DNA of 64,000 bases from Tachypleus tridentatus (taxonomy: Eukaryota > Arthropoda > Merostomata > Xiphosura > Limulidae): positions 39,460,264-39,524,263 of the forward strand of contig NC_134834.1 in assembly GCF_004210375.1 (NCBI RefSeq), read 5' to 3'. Below the pieces are notes generated by a model, which worked only from the letters and a program-made list of their open reading frames with translations, ran no database searches and was not told where the DNA came from. The translations under genes and the position numbers were made by a program. The first letter of the stretch is position 1, and every line of letters starts with the position of its first letter. Shown piece after piece: positions 47,948 to 59,215 of the stretch.

Positions 47948-49133
47948 CAGTACTCTGAAAAAGTGTTAGGACAAAGCTATTATCAAAGACAATGGAAAGT
48001 AACTCACAGGTGAGACATCAAAATCTTATTAATCTTCATAGTTAGTGCAAAACAAGCTCAATGAAAATGCTTAAGTTTAGCAAATAGTTAATAGTTTATA
48101 TATCTCCATTTTGCTTAAATAACTGAAGACAGTATTTCAGGCATCGTTGCAACATATTTAATCAAAGTGTCCTTTCTGACTTTACTCAAAATATTTCCAC
48201 CACACTCCCTTAAAGTTGCTTTGGAAGAAAATTATGATTTGTCAAGTTTTTAATCTATAAAACCCTAGATCTGCTCATTTGGGTTAAGATCAGAACTTTG
48301 TTGGAGCTATTGCATCAATTGAATGACTCCAGCAGCTTCTTTATTAGCTAAGTAATCTCTCCCTAGGGTAGATGAGCGTTTGGGGTCATTATCGTGTTGG
48401 CATTAGAATCATTTACCAATAATACGCAAACCACTGTGTATACCATGACGGATTAGTATCTGATGGTACTCGCGCTGGTTCATAATTCCATCTATTTTGT
48501 GAATATTTGCTGTCATTTCAACAAAAATAACACTTGAAATTATCATATTGCCTTTTTCATACTTCATGGTAAATGCTACGCTTTGAGGTAAGTATCTTTC
48601 ACCTTTCTTCCACCGAACATAAATCTATATTTTATACCAAATATTTTAAACTTGGCCTCATCCGTCCACAACACTCTTCGAACATCAACAGTTCAGTTTT
48701 TGTACTTTTTAGCGAATTCCAGTCTCTTGGTAATATTTGGAGATCAAATTAAATGTTTTTTTTTAAATATTATATTCTCTTTAGGTCGTCTTGATACTAC
48801 AGATCTTAACACTTTTCTGTCATTTGATACATGTTTGTTTAATAAATCGTGCTTGAAATCAGTGGCAGTCTTACTTCTCTTTCGAAAGCTGTATAAAAGA
48901 AGACACTTAACATCAGTATCATGGATTTTAGGTGTTCTACTTCGTCCTTTCCTACTTTCAAATTTACGTATCACAGTCTTATGATCTAGGTTGTACATGA
49001 CAGTGTTTGGAGAGTATTTTAAGTCTGCAGAAATTTGTCGGAAAGTCCAACCAGCATCACGTAAAACTTTTATGCGAACTCTCTGTGCTGTTAACAATTT
49101 TCCTTGCTTTTTTGGGCTGTGGCATGACAACAA
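47948..49133 (-). pseudogene. Tc1-type transposase relic, nearly full length
   Basis: On the minus strand, 49133-48744 is open for 129 codons: SPKKQGKLLTAQRVRIKVL and the paired-like helix-turn-helix (GWTFRQISADLKYSPNTV). The next ~620 bp, with many stops, keep KRLEFAKKYKN, VLWTDEAKFKIFG (first Asp), HDNDPKRSS (second Asp) and SSDLNPNEQ (third residue, Glu). 47948-47978 (cagtactctgaaaaagtg then ttaggacaaag) is the terminal repeat beyond the 3' end. The matching repeat past 49133 was not found, so the 5' end is lost. All three catalytic positions survive, but at least six stops disable the gene. Confidence 0.85.
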
Positions 49134-49342
49134 AACTTAATATAGAGTTAAACATTTTTTTTCAAGGTTTAGTGGTGGAATGCTGTAAATTGATTTATTC
49201 TAGCACATAACGGTATCATACGCTAGCTTCTTTCTAAGCAACTCATAGAATAAAAATGCACAAACTATGTATAAACAACAAACATCGTATATGTTTCATA
49301 TCTGTCGAACATTGCAATACTTTCTTAGTTAATATCCACAAA
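49134..49342. other. AT-rich spacer
   Basis: Probably the eroded 5' non-coding end of the Tc1 relic; no inverted repeat was found. Confidence 0.3.
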
Positions 49343-49468
49343 CTCTCTTGTTTGTAGTCTTAAGCACGAAGCTAGACAACTGGCTAACCGTGTTCTGCAC
49401 ACCACAGGCACTAAAACACGTTTTCTAGCGTTGTAAATCTGCGCACATACTGTTGTGCCATTGGGATC
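49343..49468 (-). repeat. third short repeat family (SINE-like), copy 2
   Basis: 'gtagtcttaagcacgaagctagac', 'tggctaaccgtgttctgcacacc', 'aaacacgttttctagcgttgtaaatctgcgcac' and 'ctgttgtgccattgggat' match 46608-46742 in order. Confidence 0.65.
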
Positions 49469-49706
49469 TCTGCAAAATAAATAATACTTCATTAGTCGTT
49501 ATATTGTTCCTTTAAAAAGCGGCAGTAAGTACATCAAAGATTTTGAACCTTTACTTTTTCATGACACACGTTTGCGTTATATTTTACTGAAATTAACGGG
49601 TTGCACTACAAAATTAAAAATACTAGTGTTTAAAGGAATGTTATCAACCTCTGAAATTCTAGGTTTCCATATTAATGCTATTACAACATATGAAGGTTTG
49701 TGTAAA

Positions 49707-49987
49707 GGCCTGGCATGGCCTAGCGCGTAAGGCGTGCGACTCCTAATCCGAGGGTCGCGGGTTTGCGCCCGCGTCGCGCCAAACATGCTCGCCCTCCCAG
49801 CCGTGGGGGCGTTATAATGTTACGGTCAATCCCACTATTCGATGGTAAAAGAGTAGCCCAAGAGTTGGCGGTGGGTGGTGATGACTAGCTGTCTTCCCTC
49901 TAGTCTTACACTGCAAAATTAGGGACGGCTAGCACAGATAGCCCTCGAGTAGCTTTGTGCGAAATTCCAAAAAACAAACAAGCAAGC
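49707..49987 (+). repeat. full-length tRNA-headed SINE with 13-bp target-site duplication
   Basis: Starts ggcctggcatggcctagcg, with B-box-like GGGTTTGCGCCC near 49760, a complete body and the tail 'gaaattccaaaaaacaaacaagcaagc'. aaggtttgtgtaa at 49693-49705 and aaggtttatgtaa at 49988-50000 differ by one base. The best reference copy in the window together with 47150-47420. Confidence 0.95.
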
Positions 49988-50000
49988 AAGGTTTATGTAA

Positions 50001-52299
50001 TATTAATTATATTATATTAATTATATTATTATATTAAGTATTTATAGCAGTGTTAATAACACTGACAGAGCAGTAAAGATTCTTTACGTCATAATATTTG
50101 TCCATACAAATTATATATTTTTATTATTTTGTTTAATGTAAAGATCTTTAGTGACACTGTTATTTGTAGCTTCTAATTTATTTTTTTGTTGATGATGCTA
50201 ATAACAATTTTGTTTTTCACAGTTTGAAGCATTCCGTAGGTATTCAGATATAAATGTTTTTTCTTTTTTATTAGACGTAAATCACGCAATGGCATAAACG
50301 CCAAAACTGAACGTAATGAGGGTGAAATGAATGAGTTTTTAACGACTTCTGTTTTGTTTTTAAATAGTTGGTGAAGTTTTATAATTATGTTAATATTTTA
50401 CTGTACTAGTATTATCAATTGTCTGCTACTCGGTAATGATAGAAATTAGTATTACCGTATCTTATACTTTTACTGGAACTGGTACTAATAATAGTAGTGT
50501 TAATATTGCAACTTCTCAGTATAAATTTAACATTAATAAAAGTATATTTGAGTGCTGAAGTAACGAGAGTCGGCAGTTAAACCCTAAAATTTGAAATGAA
50601 TTTAATAATTACAAAGCAGATTAGTCTTAGTGATACTAATACTATTATCTTTTTCGATCAGTGGAGTTGAAGTTTGAATTTATTATATAGTTGGAATGTA
50701 TCATCTCCAAAGGTCATTTTTTCTTTATTTACCTTTATTTATCTCCAGTTCTGATTACTAAGGGAATAAATAGTCTAAAACGTTTAACGTGGTCTGATAT
50801 ATTTCGAATTACTCACATACAGAATTTGCACATTGGAAAATCACAGTTTTCCGTACCCTCCCGTTATATATACATACAGCGTGATTTGGTTGTGTAAAAA
50901 CAGAGTATTATGTTAGCAAATATAACACTAATACTAGTGATGTTTTATTACATTTCATTACATTTATTGTGTTTTAGCTTTTTTTTAATTTGTAAACTGT
51001 TGGTAGTGGCAAATATTAGTAATGGTGCATATTGTACATTTTGCAGTGTTATTTAAATAATCCTCTTTGTGCTAGGCAATGCATAAGGCCTTCACAACAT
51101 ATTTCCACTTTTAGTTTGGGCTCTTCTACTGTAAATATCAGATCAGCTTTGATTGATTTTCTTCACATTGTTTTAGGTCTTTTTCTTCTCCATTTTAACT
51201 GAGGATTCTAAGACAGAGATATCTCTTGTGCTACTGTCTTTTTGTTTCCTTAACATGTGACCTATCTGCATTCATCTCCCTATAATGATCTCTACCAAGA
51301 TGCCTTCCTATCTTGTTTTTTTCTCATTTCTTTATTTATGATCTTTGTGCAACCATACTGTAGGAGTTATTTTGAGAAATTTGTGTATGAATATGTGTAA
51401 CTTTTTGACAATTTCTTTGGTTGTTTTCAAAAAGTTTGATCCAAAGACCTATACAGATTTTACATTGGTATTGAAGAGCCCGAGTTTGATCTTGAATTAT
51501 ATCTTCACAATAGTTTTAGTTATGCAAATATATATCTAGCTTTGGTGATTTGAGTATTCACATCAGTGTCAATTCCTCCTTGTTTCAATTATTCTTCTAA
51601 GGTATGGATATTTGCTAATGATTTTTACTTTTTGCCCATTTGCTTGTGATCACATGAATAACTGTCAGTCCCTCAGTGTTATATTATTATAAAACTGATG
51701 TAACTCTCTATTCTTTAGAAAAGTAAACATCCAAAAATGCAAACATTTGAAGAAATAATTATTAAATTAAGTGTTAATGGTACCATTATATTATTCTTGT
51801 CCTGTTTAGCTTGAAGTAATTATTAATAATTTGTTTTTGATGCTGTTAGGTTCAAAGAAAAACATAGTATTAATATGATGTTTTAGAATAAGTTGTTGCA
51901 TATCATTCAGATGTTAGAAATATAAGGAACAAAAGGTGGTGGAGGCAGTGGATAAAAAGAAGGGTAAAGTGTTGGGAATGGCAACAGGATTTAAAGAGGA
52001 ATTTAAGCTTTTCCATGTGATGAATACAGTAGCTAGTGATGATTTTCATAAAGTTAAGAATGGTACTAATATGTCTTGTAGGCTCCAATAAATAACAGAT
52101 TTTAGCCTTTAACTTATGTATGTGAAGAAATAGGGAATGGAAAGATAACAAAAGGGACAGATAGGGATGGGTGTGAATAACATAAGGAAGTTTTTGTTAT
52201 AGGTGAGTCTTTTAGTATGGTAAATGTATAGGATAGTCTGTGGGGTAAATAGGGGGAAAAGATTTATATTATATTATCCATGGATTGGAGTTGATGATA
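50001..52299. other. AT-rich intergenic DNA, right part possibly LINE ORF1
   Basis: No supported gene. 51880-52290 is unusually A+G-rich on the plus strand and precedes the LINE endonuclease relic in the same orientation, so it may be the eroded first ORF, but no motif proves it. Confidence 0.35.
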
Positions 52300-53135
52300 C
52301 AACTGATAGAGCAAGTGATATATAGATGAATAGATAGTAGAGAATGGTAGCAGTGATGCAGGGACTAATAATGTAAGCAAGGTTTTTGAGGTTATGGTAA
52401 TAACCCAGTTAAATGTAAACAGTTTTGAATGCAGGAATTTATTTGAAATATAGTGTTATAAGTTATTTAATGGCTATAAAATATTTAAAACAGGGGAGAG
52501 GTGGTTTTATGTGTAAAATGCAAGTTGCATTCTTCAACTTCTTCAATTTCATAATATCAAACTAATAACAATGAGGTTAGTTTGGGTTTATGTTAGTAGG
52601 GAAGAAAGATTTTAGTTGGAGGTTGTTACAGACCACTGGATGAAACTGATGGATGACATTAATGAGATAGACTGCAGTGAAATAAATAATTCCACTGTTA
52701 ATGATGGTAAAATAATGATATATTTGAATTTTTGGCCATATAATTATGGAAAGTTTAGTCATGAATAATGTAGGTTTTTAGAAACTTCAGGATGATTTTA
52801 TTCACTAATTGGTTAGGAAATATACTAGAAACAATACAATACTGTTTTAGATATGTTGTTAAGTTATGAAAATGGTTGACAGAGTGTAGTTTGAGTAATA
52901 TTTGGGTGTAAGTGATCATTGTTCAGTTAGATGTTTTACTGTATATGGAGTTAAGGATAAATAACATTTTGGCTCCATATTTAAATAAATGAAAGTAGAA
53001 GTATAAATGATTATCTGCTGTGATCTGGGCAACTGAATTAATTAGATACTGATAAGATGTGGAAATGTTTTTTAAATAAATTCTTAAATATTCAAGGTAG
53101 GTATATGTCTTGCAGCAAAAAAAAGGCTTCTTTAG
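52300..53135 (+). pseudogene. LINE (CR1/L2-like) ORF2 endonuclease relic
   Basis: Fragments in shifting plus-strand frames follow the apurinic endonuclease of CR1/L2-type LINEs: TGERWFYV (a GGG-x-LYV-like block), VVTDHW and DETDDINEI-type residues near 52620-52670, VNDGKIMIYLNF near 52700 (the LGDFN block), LETSG and DDFIH, NTVLDMLLSYENG (the LDL-LT block), then SDHCSVR near 52915, the SDH motif holding the catalytic His. 53040-53130 fits the 'W--F---L--i--kyvP-rkkk' end of the domain. No reverse transcriptase follows; a DIRS-like fragment starts instead. Confidence 0.6.
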
Positions 53136-53329
53136 CTCCTATAGGAGGTCATAATTTTGCATCTCTTTAAGTGTTCATGGTCATGAGTATCCAGATTAGT
53201 TTCCATCCATATGCTTGAGATTCCTCTACTCAGAATGCCAGTGGCCATAACTGTTGTATGTCTTTAGGATCTGTGAGTGCTAGACTCTGAGAATTTATGG
53301 GTATGTGTAAGATATTTAACACAGATCCC

Positions 53330-53625
53330 TGGTTGTGCAGGTTGTTGCTTCAAGATTAGTCATTCAATTCACATCTCCACTACCCCCTCCCTCCCAAACC
53401 TATAGTGTTTCCACCTCCTGCAGATCCTTGGATTTCAGAACTTCATTCCACAGTTACTGGAGATTTGTGGGTCAGGGAAGCAGTGGAGAAAATAATTTCA
53501 GTTCTTCCTGGGTTTTATTCTTGTCTGTCTGTTGTGCCTAATAAGGTGGGATATTGGCTTCCAGTTATTTGATTCTTCTTGTACAAATCAATTCCTAGAT
53601 CTTCCAAAAGTACATGGTAAAGTCA
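53330..53625 (+). pseudogene. DIRS-like pol fragment (start of reverse transcriptase domain)
   Basis: Frame 1 reads PPADPWISELHSTVTGD, WVREAVEKIISVLPGFYS and SVVPNKVGYWLPVI; after a shift near 53570 it continues as NQFLDLPKVH. The 'GFYS-L-VVPKK-G--RPVIDLS-LN-FLDLPKF' order is that of DIRS/PAT-type reverse transcriptases just before motif A, the same region that opens the fragment at 37028. Ty3 pol is the alternative. The copy stops before motif A. Confidence 0.6.
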
Positions 53626-53889
53626 TTCCTCACTCTGCCTTGGTATTTTTTGCCAAGACTGTGGATAACCAAGTTCTGTGTCTGCATGTTTCCACAGTGG
53701 ATTTGTTGTACCACTATCTGCATTTCATGCATAAGGAATTTTGAATTTTTGAATTCTTATCTCATAAAATAATGAAATATAAACACTATAAATTATCCAA
53801 AATGTTTTTCACATTTACATTTGACCCATTGTTATTCTACATAAATGCCTATAATGCAATAGTTAAATGTTTTCTTTTTGGCCATATAG

Positions 53890-53976
53890 ATCCAACTTGA
53901 GGAATATGTGCGAATAAAGGTGCCCAGATTCCCATTGTGTCGAACTGGAACAGGAATTAAGATAATCACATTGTAG
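53890..53976 (+). CDS. possible terminal exon of an unknown gene
   Basis: A good acceptor (tgttttctttttggccatatag) is followed by 28 in-phase codons, IQLEEYVRIKVPRFPLCRTG then TGIKIITL, and TAG 53974-53976. The composition is coding-like and unlike the surrounding AT-rich shadows. No upstream exon with a matching phase could be identified, and no poly(A) signal is close by. It may equally be chance. Confidence 0.3.
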   Translation: MQLEEYVRIKVPRFPLCRTGTGIKIITL

Positions 53977-56699
53977 ATTGAATCCTGAAGTTAAATTTTT
54001 TTATAGTAATTTATGTTTCCATTTATTTTATATACTTGTATACAGACTACTTTTACTTATTCATCTCCCTTTTCAGGCTTTTCTTATACTTTACTGCAGC
54101 ATGAATCATCTTTTCAATAGAAAAATCATACTTTTTTAGGTGAGTGGATTTTTAATCTTCAGAGCATTTCATAAAGCCTCAAGAAAGTTCAAAACATTGT
54201 TAAACTTGTGACAAATTTGTTTCTAAATGTTTTTTATATTGAACCAAGTTTTATTGTTAATTCTTATTTTGCTTATAAAAGAAAATATTATCAATACTGA
54301 ATTCTTTTGCTAGGAGGACAGACTCAATAACCATGAATTATAATAATGTACTTCATTTTTCCTGACAACTTCTAAACACTTTAATCCATCCTGCAGATCT
54401 CATGGTGCCAACTCTTAATTTTTATTTAGTAAAATATAGGTCAGTGCTGTAGAGATTTTTTAAAACTATATGTGATAGTAGAGATAAACTTTTTCTTAAT
54501 ATCTTGGCTAATTTCTTATTGATCTTTTTTAAATTAACGATTCATATTCAAGTGACAAAAATGTTTTTCATGGTGTAAATCGAGGTGGAACATGACATGG
54601 AACAAACATCTACTAATATTAGACTTAATAACATTTTCCAAAACTTCAATTTTTCATAGTGAGATTTTGGCTTCTACTGTGTTCTTGTTCACTATCGACA
54701 GATTATTAGTAGCTAAAGTAGAACTTTTGTGCTATTGCTACTGACTGTAGTGAAGTATCATTTTAGAATGTATTTAGGTTTCTTTGTTCACACTGTTTTT
54801 ATGTTTATGCTTATGTAGTAAGGTTTATGATGTTGTTAGAAATATAGCTTATATTGTAAACAAATGGAAGCACTTTTCGTAATTATGGTCAAAATGCAAT
54901 ATTAAGTTTTTTGGAATACAAAGTGAGGTTTCTTAATCAAAAGTATTCACTCCTTTCTGAACTTTGAAAGACATCAACTATGATGGTTTTGTGAACTTCT
55001 AAAAGATGAAGTGATTAGAGCACTTTTATGAAATTAAAAAAATGTAAAATATCAGAAGTTTTTTACATTAATAGCAGTGACATATATGGCATTGTTAGTA
55101 AAAAATTACATTTTTTGCTTACATTTATTTTTGGAATATGCTCTTTAACTTCACTTTAACATCACTTCAGTATCTTCCTGTTTATAATATCAAACTTAAA
55201 ACTGTTTTTTCTTTGTATCATATCAGCAATTTAGTATTTTATCTTGAAGTTGTGTTGGACTTAATTATTAATTATTTCAGACTACCATTGATGTGTTATA
55301 GATATTTTCACTGTATCAATATGTCTGATACTTTAATTATCAAAGTATTACCATTTTTATAATTTCTGGCTCTTTGTTTTTTTAAACTACCTCTACTGTG
55401 ACTTGAGAATGTGCCCAGACGTTGTCTACTACGTTATTTTTCAGAATACTGCACTGTGTGTGTGTGTATATATATACACATACAATGCTTTCCAAACCAC
55501 AATGGATCAGTAACAACAACAACAAAAAAAGACTACACATCCACTCATTTAGGCAATTTCTGTTGTTCCTGTTTAAAGTAAAATGTTGCATACACACTCT
55601 CATTGAAAGACCTTGTACAGGTTAGATGATTCATATTTGGTTTAAATGACTCATGAGTGTTCTACTCTCTTTGAATTCCTCTTTCATAATTTTTTCTAGT
55701 GTTGAAGGAGAACCCTGACTTTCTCAGTACCAAACTAATGAGAAGAGGGGGATGACATTGAGTTCTCTTTCAAGTTGGGGTATTCCTATTAGTATTGTGC
55801 ACATATATACTAATAATATGTTAAAATATTGCTAACATTTCCAGGATAACAGTTAAAAATTCTCTAAAACAGATTTTTCATCCATCTAACTTCCTGATCA
55901 AGTCAGTGGAGCTTGTATCTAGACAGCTCAGGTTATTTCTACAAGATTTCCTAAGCTTATTTGACTGGTTTGTGGGTAACTACTTTTGATATTCGAATAA
56001 AAATCCACAGATATGATGTAAATGGTAAATATATTATCCATAAGTTTGAATATCTTTTTGACCCAATTCAAGCCAATAGATTGTGCTACATATTGATGGA
56101 TAGACATGAGACAGTTTCTAAAAGTAAAGTATATACTTTATACAGGTATAACAGAAAAAGTAAACAAATAAGAGTGATAAAAGATTATGAATTTTAAATT
56201 GAAATGGGGATCTTGCTACAAAAACTAATGACAACAAGAACTAAAACAGCAGTTGCAAATATATAAAATTTAATCCCTACTTAGACAGCTTTATGCACAT
56301 ATGTAGACCAAAGTTTTGTTTAATATATATAAATTGTGATTGTACTTTTCATTCTTGTAAAAGTTACAGCTTTCAGAGATATGACTATACTGAAAGTTTA
56401 TAGACGTTTTGTCCATTTCATAGACCTATAAAACTGAAGAAATAAATAGCTGAAAAAAACATTGTAATGGAAAGTAGGGACTGTTGGTTATTTGTAGAAT
56501 TGCTGTAAGAAATATTTAAAACAAAATAAGTGTTACAATCATTTTAAAATCACTCCCACGTGTATCACTTCTGTGAGTATTTTTTGTTGTAGTATTTATT
56601 TTGTTTTGGATACTCCATATAATAATTCTATACCAACAATTCACATTTTTCATTGACTTTTCATTTTTGGAATCCATTTTGCTCTTTATGTTCATCTCC
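53977..56699. other. AT-rich intergenic DNA
   Basis: Contains a GT/TA microsatellite at 55455-55483. 55961-56197 is open for 78 codons with no known family. Nothing else recognised. Confidence 0.35.
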
Positions 56700-57620
56700 T
56701 TAGGGCATTATCTTGGTGATTGGATCATGCTCAGACTACTAAGTTCCTCATACAGGATCTCTTTCTTCTTCAGTGGTTTCCTCTGTGTTAAAGGCAGAAG
56801 TTTGGACATTTTATTGCTGGTGCTGTGTTCTCTCAACATCCATGGACTTGATTCTTTCTAATGTTTGGGCATATGTTCCACTTGATCTCTTACATGTTCA
56901 TTTTTTTGCACCAACCATTAAAGAGGATTCTGTTTCAGGTCCCTTTGCCTTTGGGTGTTTAGTTGCACCATTCACTTTGGGCCTATTTACATCACGTTGA
57001 TCTCCTTGCCCGTCATTTGCAGTGAGCTTATATTTTGATGGTGGACCACATCTCTTGGCTAGTTCATGTTGTATCAACAGAGTGGTTTCTTCATCCCAGA
57101 CCTTACATGGAGTTTTATCTTGGTTTGTCATATCCTTCTTGGATAAATGTATCACCCTTCATAACCCAAGAATTTCTTCTTTATGGTCTACTATTTCTAA
57201 ACATTTTGCTCTGTCTGTTTTCTCAGCCTGACCTGGTAGTCCCATTTTCTATATGCCTATTTCCATATTTGGGTACTTCTTTAGGTTCTCATCTTTATGC
57301 ACTACTTTTCTTCATGAATCTTAATGTTGGTGCCTCTGCCTAGCTCAGTCTTTGTCCACTTGCATTTGGACGTCTTTCCTTTATGTCTCTCTTCATCAAC
57401 AGTTATCTTTCTGATGCATGGAATGTGCCCAGTCTGTCAGTTCTGGGCAGGACTTCTGTCTTTGTGTCCATTCGTATGCTTTCTTTTTCAGTCAACAACT
57501 GTGGGAGGTCTTTTTTCATCAGTCTTTCCTCCTTCTTTTTTCCTTGGTCTCCACCTCTACAGTTTTTAGTTGCTCAAGAAATTACCTGTACTTCTTTTCT
57601 CCTTTTCTACTGACTCTTGC
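56700..57620 (+). pseudogene. DIRS-like RNase H to tyrosine-recombinase relic
   Basis: 57035-57100 reads VDHISW, then VSTEWFLHP, matching the 'aD-lSR---ls-TEW-Lhp' motif at the end of the DIRS RNase H region; the following block up to about 57220 aligns loosely with the 'iDlFAT----lp-yvSP-PDp' stretch. 57375-57560 has INSYLSDAWNVPS and GRTSVFVS in one frame and SLVSTSTV in another, resembling the N-terminal recombinase start (T-nSYLS-W--F). Many frame changes. A purine-rich minus-strand ORF at 57155-56898 is its shadow. Confidence 0.5.
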
Positions 57621-58101
57621 CTGTTGAACTATTCAGACTTAAATCAGCTCCTATAATCTGATGGACTGTTTAATTTGCACATTAATAATGAACTAAATGT
57701 TCAAAATTAGTAATACACATATCTGTGACAAAAACTTTATCTTTATTTGCAATGTTTCAGTCAATTTTTGAGTAAAATATTGTAAATAAATATAAAGTTT
57801 TTGTCATATCGACATGTGCTTTACAAAACATGTCTGTTACCTTTTCCAGTAGACATGCTTTTCTCAAGTTGGAGGTGATTGGCAGATTAGCAACTTTTTA
57901 CATTTGATATAATATAATATAAAAAATATACATTTTTACATATGTTACCTTTCTTTTTCTCTTACATCTCTTTGCCAGCCAAGGACCAGCTTCTTCAGGC
58001 AGTCATGTGGAGGTTCTCCACACATTTCTCCTCTATACCTTCTGGCTGTTTTGTTTTCTGATAGTTTTTGGCTTGAGTAGGTGACCATTCTTCTATCATC
58101 C
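57621..58101. other. spacer between the recombinase relic and the inverted repeats
   Basis: AT-rich, partly repeated 'tgtgacaaaaactttatctttatttgc' / 'aaatataaagtttttgtcat' as a local inverted repeat (57722-57749 with 57783-57806). Otherwise no feature. Confidence 0.35.
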
Positions 58102-59215
58102 CTGTCATTAAGAAGAACACGTACTATTTCTTTTTCAAGCCCCTTTTACAATCACAGGATCTCTCCAGGTGAATAATAATGCATCCCAGGGTATACTTCC
58201 TAAATAGTGCATTAAGTCAGGATAACAATAAGTGCTCATACTATCTGTATATATGCCCCCTGTCAGATGGAGTGTTCTGCAAGACTACTTGAGGTCCTTG
58301 TGGTAAAAATATGTATCTTATGGCAGTTGATGTAATTCAGTTGAGTTGATGTGGGTACACATCATAATTTTCTATAGCATGACTTTAGAAGCACTCAAAG
58401 GAAGCCCAGAGTGTATGACATCCACTGGCAGGGAATCCATAGGGGCACATCCATGGGATACTACGTCTCATCTCTTTCAGAGTATACTGTGTCTGGATAA
58501 AAGGAAGGAAGAGGAAAACAAGTCCCATGTGTTGCAGGGACAGGCAGAATAAGAATATGGCAATTTGAATAGCTGCACAATAGGTTGGTAAGCCAATGGG
58601 TATAGTATGATTGGAGCATGTTCAGATCATAACTTGTGCTCACCTCAACTAAATCATCAGACTATATTGGACCAACATTAGCTGCAAAAAACAGAAGGAT
58701 CAGTAGTCATGCTGTAGAGAAGTATGTTGTGTACCCATGTCAACTCAACTGAATTACATCAACTGCCAAAGGAGGGCATGGTTTATTAGTGCATGCTCAC
58801 TTCAGCTCATCTGAACAAGTGATATCTGAAGGAGGAGGTTACATTGTGCACTCTCTTCAACTCTACTAAACAGACCCAACTCTATGGTCCACTAACTAAG
58901 TAAGAATTGATAAGTGGCAAAGGTCTCCTATGCTCTACTCAGTGAGAAGTAATGGAGAGAGGAATTTGTAGTGGGAAGACCTGAAGAAAATGGTTGAATC
59001 CATGTCAGTCCTTCAGTCTTGGAAGCATTATCAGGCAACTGGAGGGATCCTGTGATTGTAAAAGGGGCTTGAAAAAGAAATAGTATGTGTTCGTCAGGTA
59101 AATAAAGAATTAATTTCCACATGCATGCATGTGTAGTATCTCGTGAGTGTGCTCATATGGATTTCCTGCCAGTGGATGCCATACACCCTGGGCTTCCTTT
59201 GAGTGCTTTCAAAAG
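58102..59215. repeat. block of inverted, circularly permuted repeats
   Basis: Three segments have inverted partners. A, 58102-58170, with 59037-59098 (for example tactatttctttttcaagc, cccttttacaatcacagga). B, 58321-58384, with 58706-58768 (tggcagttgatgtaattcag, ttgagttga). C, 58383-58463, with 59131-59215 (agcactcaaaggaagccca, catccactggcagg, gatactac). The order on the plus strand is A-B-C; the partners read C-A-B on the minus strand, so this is a rotated inversion and not a simple palindrome. It lies just downstream of the DIRS-like relic. Confidence 0.75.

Noticed and set aside
56898-57155. Hydrophilic 85-codon minus-strand ORF
   Set aside because: It lies opposite the DIRS-like RNase H/recombinase relic, which has recognisable motifs on the plus strand.
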